This document shows, piece after piece, positions 61,147-64,000 of a DNA stretch of 64,000 bases (positions within the stretch are counted from its first letter, which is position 1; each line of letters starts with the position of its first letter). The position numbers were made by a program, and so were the translations under genes. The DNA comes from CAVVFX01 sp963747535 (GTDB taxonomy: Bacteria; Acidobacteriota; Terriglobia; Bryobacterales; Bryobacteraceae): the NCBI GenBank assembly GCA_963747535.1, contig CAVVFX010000013.1:186001-250000 (forward strand), given 5' to 3'. The notes beneath the pieces were generated by a model. The model ran no database searches and was not told the origin of the DNA. It saw only the letters and a program-made list of their open reading frames with translations.

Positions 61147-61463
61147 GGCAGAAAGCACTTCCTGCCGACGTTCCCGCCTGGGACTTGAAGTTGTATGTCG
61201 CAGGGCTGACCGCGAAATCATTGCAGGCCTTCGCTAACCTGAAACGAATTTGTGAGGAACACCTGACGGGCCAATATCAGATTGAAGTGAACGATCTGCT
61301 GAAGAATCCGCAACTCGCCAAAGGCGACCAGATCTCCGCTCTTCCAACGCTGTTTCGGAAGCTTCCGGAGCCGGTCCGGAAGGTCATTGGCAATCTGTCG
61401 AATACCGAGCGCGTGCTGGTAGGGCTCGACCTGCGCGAACGAACCACCAAGGCGGCATCATGA
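61143..61463 (+). CDS. kaiB: KaiB-like thioredoxin-fold protein 1
   Basis: From ATG 61143 the 106-residue protein shows the KaiB pattern: WDLKLYVAGLTAKSLQAFAN, LKRICEEHLTGQYQIEVNDL, LKNPQLAKGDQISALPTLFR, PVRKVIGNLSNTERVLVGLD. In cyanobacteria KaiB resets the KaiC clock; in other bacteria KaiB-like proteins accompany KaiC and histidine kinases in stress signalling. It overlaps kaiC upstream and the second kaiB downstream by four bases each, so translation is coupled. The frame extends 30 codons upstream inside kaiC but is not KaiB-like there. Confidence 0.88.
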   Translation: MRQKALPADVPAWDLKLYVAGLTAKSLQAFANLKRICEEHLTGQYQIEVNDLLKNPQLAKGDQISALPTLFRKLPEPVRKVIGNLSNTERVLVGLDLRERTTKAAS

Positions 61464-61813
61464 AGCATGAAGACTCCACCGACGAGACCCAGGCATTTGA
61501 AAGAATCCTCGCTGCGCAGCCTGATGCAGAGCACTATCTCCTGCGGCTCTTCGTGAGCGGCAGCACTCCGAACTCGGTCCGGGCCGTGCGGAATATTCGG
61601 GCACTCTGTGAAGAGAAATTGCTGGGGCGTTACGACCTCGAAGTGATCGATATCTACCAGCATCCGGAAGATGTCAGGAGGGAAGAGATTGTAGTTACTC
61701 CGACGCTCGTCAAGAAATTGCCCTTGCCCTTTCGCAAAATCATTGGGGATTTATCCGACAAAGAACGGGTGCTGGTCGGTCTGAACCTGATCCCGCGTGA
61801 GTCATTGCCCTAG
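61460..61813 (+). CDS. kaiB: KaiB-like thioredoxin-fold protein 2
   Basis: The 117-residue protein repeats the KaiB pattern: HYLLRLFVSGSTPNSVRAVR, NIRALCEEKLLGRYDLEVID, IYQHPEDVRREEIVVTPTLV, KKLPLPFRKIIGDLSDKERV. It has about 20 extra N-terminal residues compared with the first copy. Tandem KaiB genes after KaiC and before a PAS kinase are a known arrangement outside cyanobacteria. It begins inside the stop of the first kaiB and ends seven bases before the kinase ATG. Confidence 0.88.
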   Translation: MKHEDSTDETQAFERILAAQPDAEHYLLRLFVSGSTPNSVRAVRNIRALCEEKLLGRYDLEVIDIYQHPEDVRREEIVVTPTLVKKLPLPFRKIIGDLSDKERVLVGLNLIPRESLP

Positions 61814-61819
61814 GATTTG

Positions 61820-64000
61820 ATGACAAATCCAATGACAGACGAGATTTGGGAAGACCCGTACCAGCGGATTCGCGACCTTCAGGCGCGTCTCGACGAAGCC
61901 GAGGAAACGCTTCGCGCCCTGCGGAGCGGCGAGGTAGATGCCGTAGTGGCCTCGGGTCCGGGCGGTGACCGCGTCTACACCCTCAGAGGGGCGGACGAAG
62001 CCTATCGTGTCATGGTGCAGGGGATGACGGAAGGCGCCCTGACCCTGACCACCGAGGGCCTGATCCTCTTCTCCAACCAACAGTTTGCCACCATGGTCGG
62101 GAGCCCTCTCGAACACGTGATTGGCGCCCGGATCCAGGATTTTGTCGCTTCCGAAGATGCGGATTTGATTGCCGGGATCCTTGGCGCACGCCATGGCGGT
62201 AAGGCCGAATTACGCTTGAGAACCGGCGGCGGAGCGCTGGTACCAGCGTATCTGTCGGCTGACAAACTGGCTTTGGACGAAGCCGAGTGCCTTTGCCTGA
62301 TCGTCACGGACCTCAGCGAACAGAAACGCAACCGGGAGATTGTCGCCGCAGAGAAACTCGCACGTTCGATTCTGGAACAGGCGGCTGAAGCCATCCTGGT
62401 AGTGGATTGGGGCGGCCGGATCACCCGCGCCAGCCGCGCGGCAGAGCGTTTGGCCGGGAGGCCGGTTCTGCAACATAGCTTTGATGAAGTGTTCCGCGTC
62501 AGCGTGGATTCCTGCGCGGAGTTCACGTTTCGGGAAATCTTGTTGGCGGCCAGCGGGAAACCGGCGGTCCAGGACATCGAAGCTACGGCGCTCGGTTCCG
62601 GTGGCCGGAAAATCGATCTGCTCCTGAGCGCCGCAATCGTTTCAGGCTCAGAATCCGAACTACTGGGCTGCGTGATTCATCTGGCTGACATCACCGAGCG
62701 CAAGCGCAGGGAACGGCAATTGATGTTTCAGGCCGACATTCTGGCGAACACCACCGAGGCTGTCGTCGCGATTGATCCGGACCATCGGATCACATTCTGG
62801 AATCCTGGAGCCGAGCGGCTGTGCGGCCTGTCAGCCGCGGAGGCGCTCGGGAAATACTCCTGGGAGCTCGACTACCCTCTTTGGTTGAGCCCCGACGATA
62901 GGCAGCAGGCTATTGAAAGTGTGGAGAAGGAGGGCACCTGGTCTGGCGAGAATATTCACATCTGCCAGGATGGGAAGCGAATCTGCGTGAGTTTGACGGT
63001 GAACCGCATCGCGCCGGAACACGGCGGCGGGGTATTCGCTGTGATGCGGGATATTACCGAGAGCAAACAGGCTGAGGCTGTTCTGAAGGAGAGCGAGGCT
63101 CGCGAACGCAGCCGGGCAGCGGAGGCTCAGGCGGTGATGGAGGCCGTCCCTGCTGCAGTCTGCATCGCGCGCGATTCTGAAGCCCGGGAAATCGTCGGCA
63201 ACCGCATGTATTACGACATGCTGCGCTCGCCACAGGGTGCGAATACCTCCAAGTCTGCACCCGAAGGCGAGCGGCCTGAGCACTTCCGCGCGATGAAAAA
63301 TGGTGAAGAGATTTCGACGGAAAACCTTCCGCTCCAACTGGCTGCCCGTACCGGTCAGGCGGCGTCTGATTACGAGTTTGACGTAGTTTTCGATGATGGC
63401 GCTTCCCGACGGTGGCTTGGCAACGCTGTGCCGCTGTTTGACGAAGCCGGTCAATCGCGAGGCTCCGTGGGTGCATTCGTCGACATTACCGAACGCAAGC
63501 GCGCCGAGGAGCGCCTCCAGCAGACCCAGAAGGTGGAGACCCTCGGCGTGCTGGCGGGAGGGATCGCCCACGATTTCAACAATCTTCTCGTCGGCGTGAT
63601 GGGCAACGCCAGCCTGGTGCAGGAAATGCTGCCGCGCGATGATACCGCGGCCGTGTTCCTGGAGAGAATCATCAAGGCTAGTGAGCAGCTTGCCCACTTA
63701 ACCGGACAAATGTTGGCGTATGCGGGCAAGGGACGGCTCATGGTGGAGCGGCTGCACCTGCCCGATCTCATCCCGAAGATGAGCGAACTCGTGCAGCCGT
63801 CCATTCCTAAAAAGACCATCCTCCATCTCGAGCTCGAGCGGAATTGGAGGTTGCCGGCGATTGAAGCAGACCGCGGCCAGGTGCAACAGATTTTCATGAA
63901 CCTGGTTCTCAATGCCTCGGAGGCGATCGGTGCCGATGGCGGGCTGATCTGGGTTAAGACCGGCGTTCGGGAGGTCGACGAGAAATTCATCCGGCGCAAT
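61820..64000 (+). CDS. Multi-PAS sensor histidine kinase (3' end cut off by window)
   Basis: From ATG 61820, with AGGA just upstream, the frame stays open to the window end (727 codons). After a short helical start there are four PAS domains: about residues 55-165 (MTEGALTLTTEGLILFSNQQ), 180-300 (AAEAILVVDWGGRITRASRA), 305-420 (TTEAVVAIDPDHRITFWNPG) and 430-560, each ending in DITERK-type linkers. The dimerisation domain has the H-box LAGGIAHDFNNLLVG with the phosphorylated His at 584, and the N-box begins FMNLVLNASEAIG near 695. No membrane helix is seen, so it senses in the cytoplasm. A fused receiver may follow outside the window. It forms one unit with the two kaiB genes. Confidence 0.88.
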   Translation, partial: MTNPMTDEIWEDPYQRIRDLQARLDEAEETLRALRSGEVDAVVASGPGGDRVYTLRGADEAYRVMVQGMTEGALTLTTEGLILFSNQQFATMVGSPLEHVIGARIQDFVASEDADLIAGILGARHGGKAELRLRTGGGALVPAYLSADKLALDEAECLCLIVTDLSEQKRNREIVAAEKLARSILEQAAEAILVVDWGGRITRASRAAERLAGRPVLQHSFDEVFRVSVDSCAEFTFREILLAASGKPAVQDIEATALGSGGRKIDLLLSAAIVSGSESELLGCVIHLADITERKRRERQLMFQADILANTTEAVVAIDPDHRITFWNPGAERLCGLSAAEALGKYSWELDYPLWLSPDDRQQAIESVEKEGTWSGENIHICQDGKRICVSLTVNRIAPEHGGGVFAVMRDITESKQAEAVLKESEARERSRAAEAQAVMEAVPAAVCIARDSEAREIVGNRMYYDMLRSPQGANTSKSAPEGERPEHFRAMKNGEEISTENLPLQLAARTGQAASDYEFDVVFDDGASRRWLGNAVPLFDEAGQSRGSVGAFVDITERKRAEERLQQTQKVETLGVLAGGIAHDFNNLLVGVMGNASLVQEMLPRDDTAAVFLERIIKASEQLAHLTGQMLAYAGKGRLMVERLHLPDLIPKMSELVQPSIPKKTILHLELERNWRLPAIEADRGQVQQIFMNLVLNASEAIGADGGLIWVKTGVREVDEKFIRRN

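Noticed and set aside
1..64000. CRISPR arrays, tRNA and rRNA genes
   Set aside because: No regularly spaced short repeats with unique spacers and no tRNA cloverleaf or rRNA sequence were recognised by eye; a covariance-model scan was not possible here.

Overview
The window looks like chromosomal DNA of an Acidobacteriota member close to Candidatus Solibacter (Bryobacterales). This is an inference from content: a secreted protein ending in the TIGR03437-type C-terminal domain typical of Solibacter, very large FG-GAP/Ig-like and IPT/TIG repeat proteins, a PadR regulator next to an acidobacterial orphan permease (ADOP), a carboxypeptidase-regulatory TonB-type receptor, a DHA2/TolC/HlyD pump, and many dispersed palindromic intergenic repeats. 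I saw no rRNA, tRNA or CRISPR array.

Layout. 0-6.2 kb: partial RlmI-like rRNA methyltransferase, then a huge FG-GAP/Ig-like surface protein split by two single-base frameshifts. 6.2-12.6 kb: accessory zone with toxin-antitoxin modules and debris (DUF2442/DUF4160 pair, HicB with broken HicA, a small antitoxin with broken RelE/ParE toxin, ParE-like remnants inside a duplicated non-coding segment) and the TIGR03437-type protein. 12.6-18.2 kb: M23 peptidase, cytochrome c/copper monooxygenase-like protein, Gfo/Idh/MocA oxidoreductase, a protein of unknown function and two small stress/unknown proteins. 18.3-25.5 kb: three-gene operon of secreted proteins (Ig-like, beta-propeller, 18 x IPT). 25.6-32.6 kb: DUF4384 protein convergent with a TssL-TssM-Ser/Thr kinase operon, i.e. 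the membrane complex and kinase of a type VI-like system without its other genes. 32.9-41.1 kb: type II glutamine synthetase, hydrolase, zinc-ribbon protein and a methionine-synthase-like / oligogalacturonate-lyase-like / DUF3604 operon. 41.3-46.1 kb: TetR-controlled efflux operon. 46.2-49.5 kb: PadR, an internally deleted ADOP permease and a dihaem cytochrome. 50.2-55.2 kb: assimilatory sulfate operon cysD-cysN-cysH-tauE-like-NHL, in which CysN ends in what looks like a dead APS-kinase domain. 55.3-56.3 kb: broken VapC and a 524-bp element with inverted termini holding a dead GxxExxY gene. 56.4-60.4 kb: small Cys/His-rich exported protein, TonB-type receptor and Mrp ATPase. 60.6-64 kb: truncated KaiC stub, two KaiB-like proteins and a multi-PAS histidine kinase running off the end.

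Two themes stand out. First, decay is frequent: at least eight genes are frameshifted or internally deleted, and in two toxin-antitoxin pairs only the toxin is broken. Second, several dispersed repeat families sit in the gaps between genes, especially a hairpin-rich family with six copies. The best candidates for unusual biology are the minimal TssLM-kinase module with its neighbours, the CysN with a vestigial kinase domain, the rearranged kaiC-kaiB-kaiB-kinase locus and the inverted-repeat element carrying the GxxExxY remnant.
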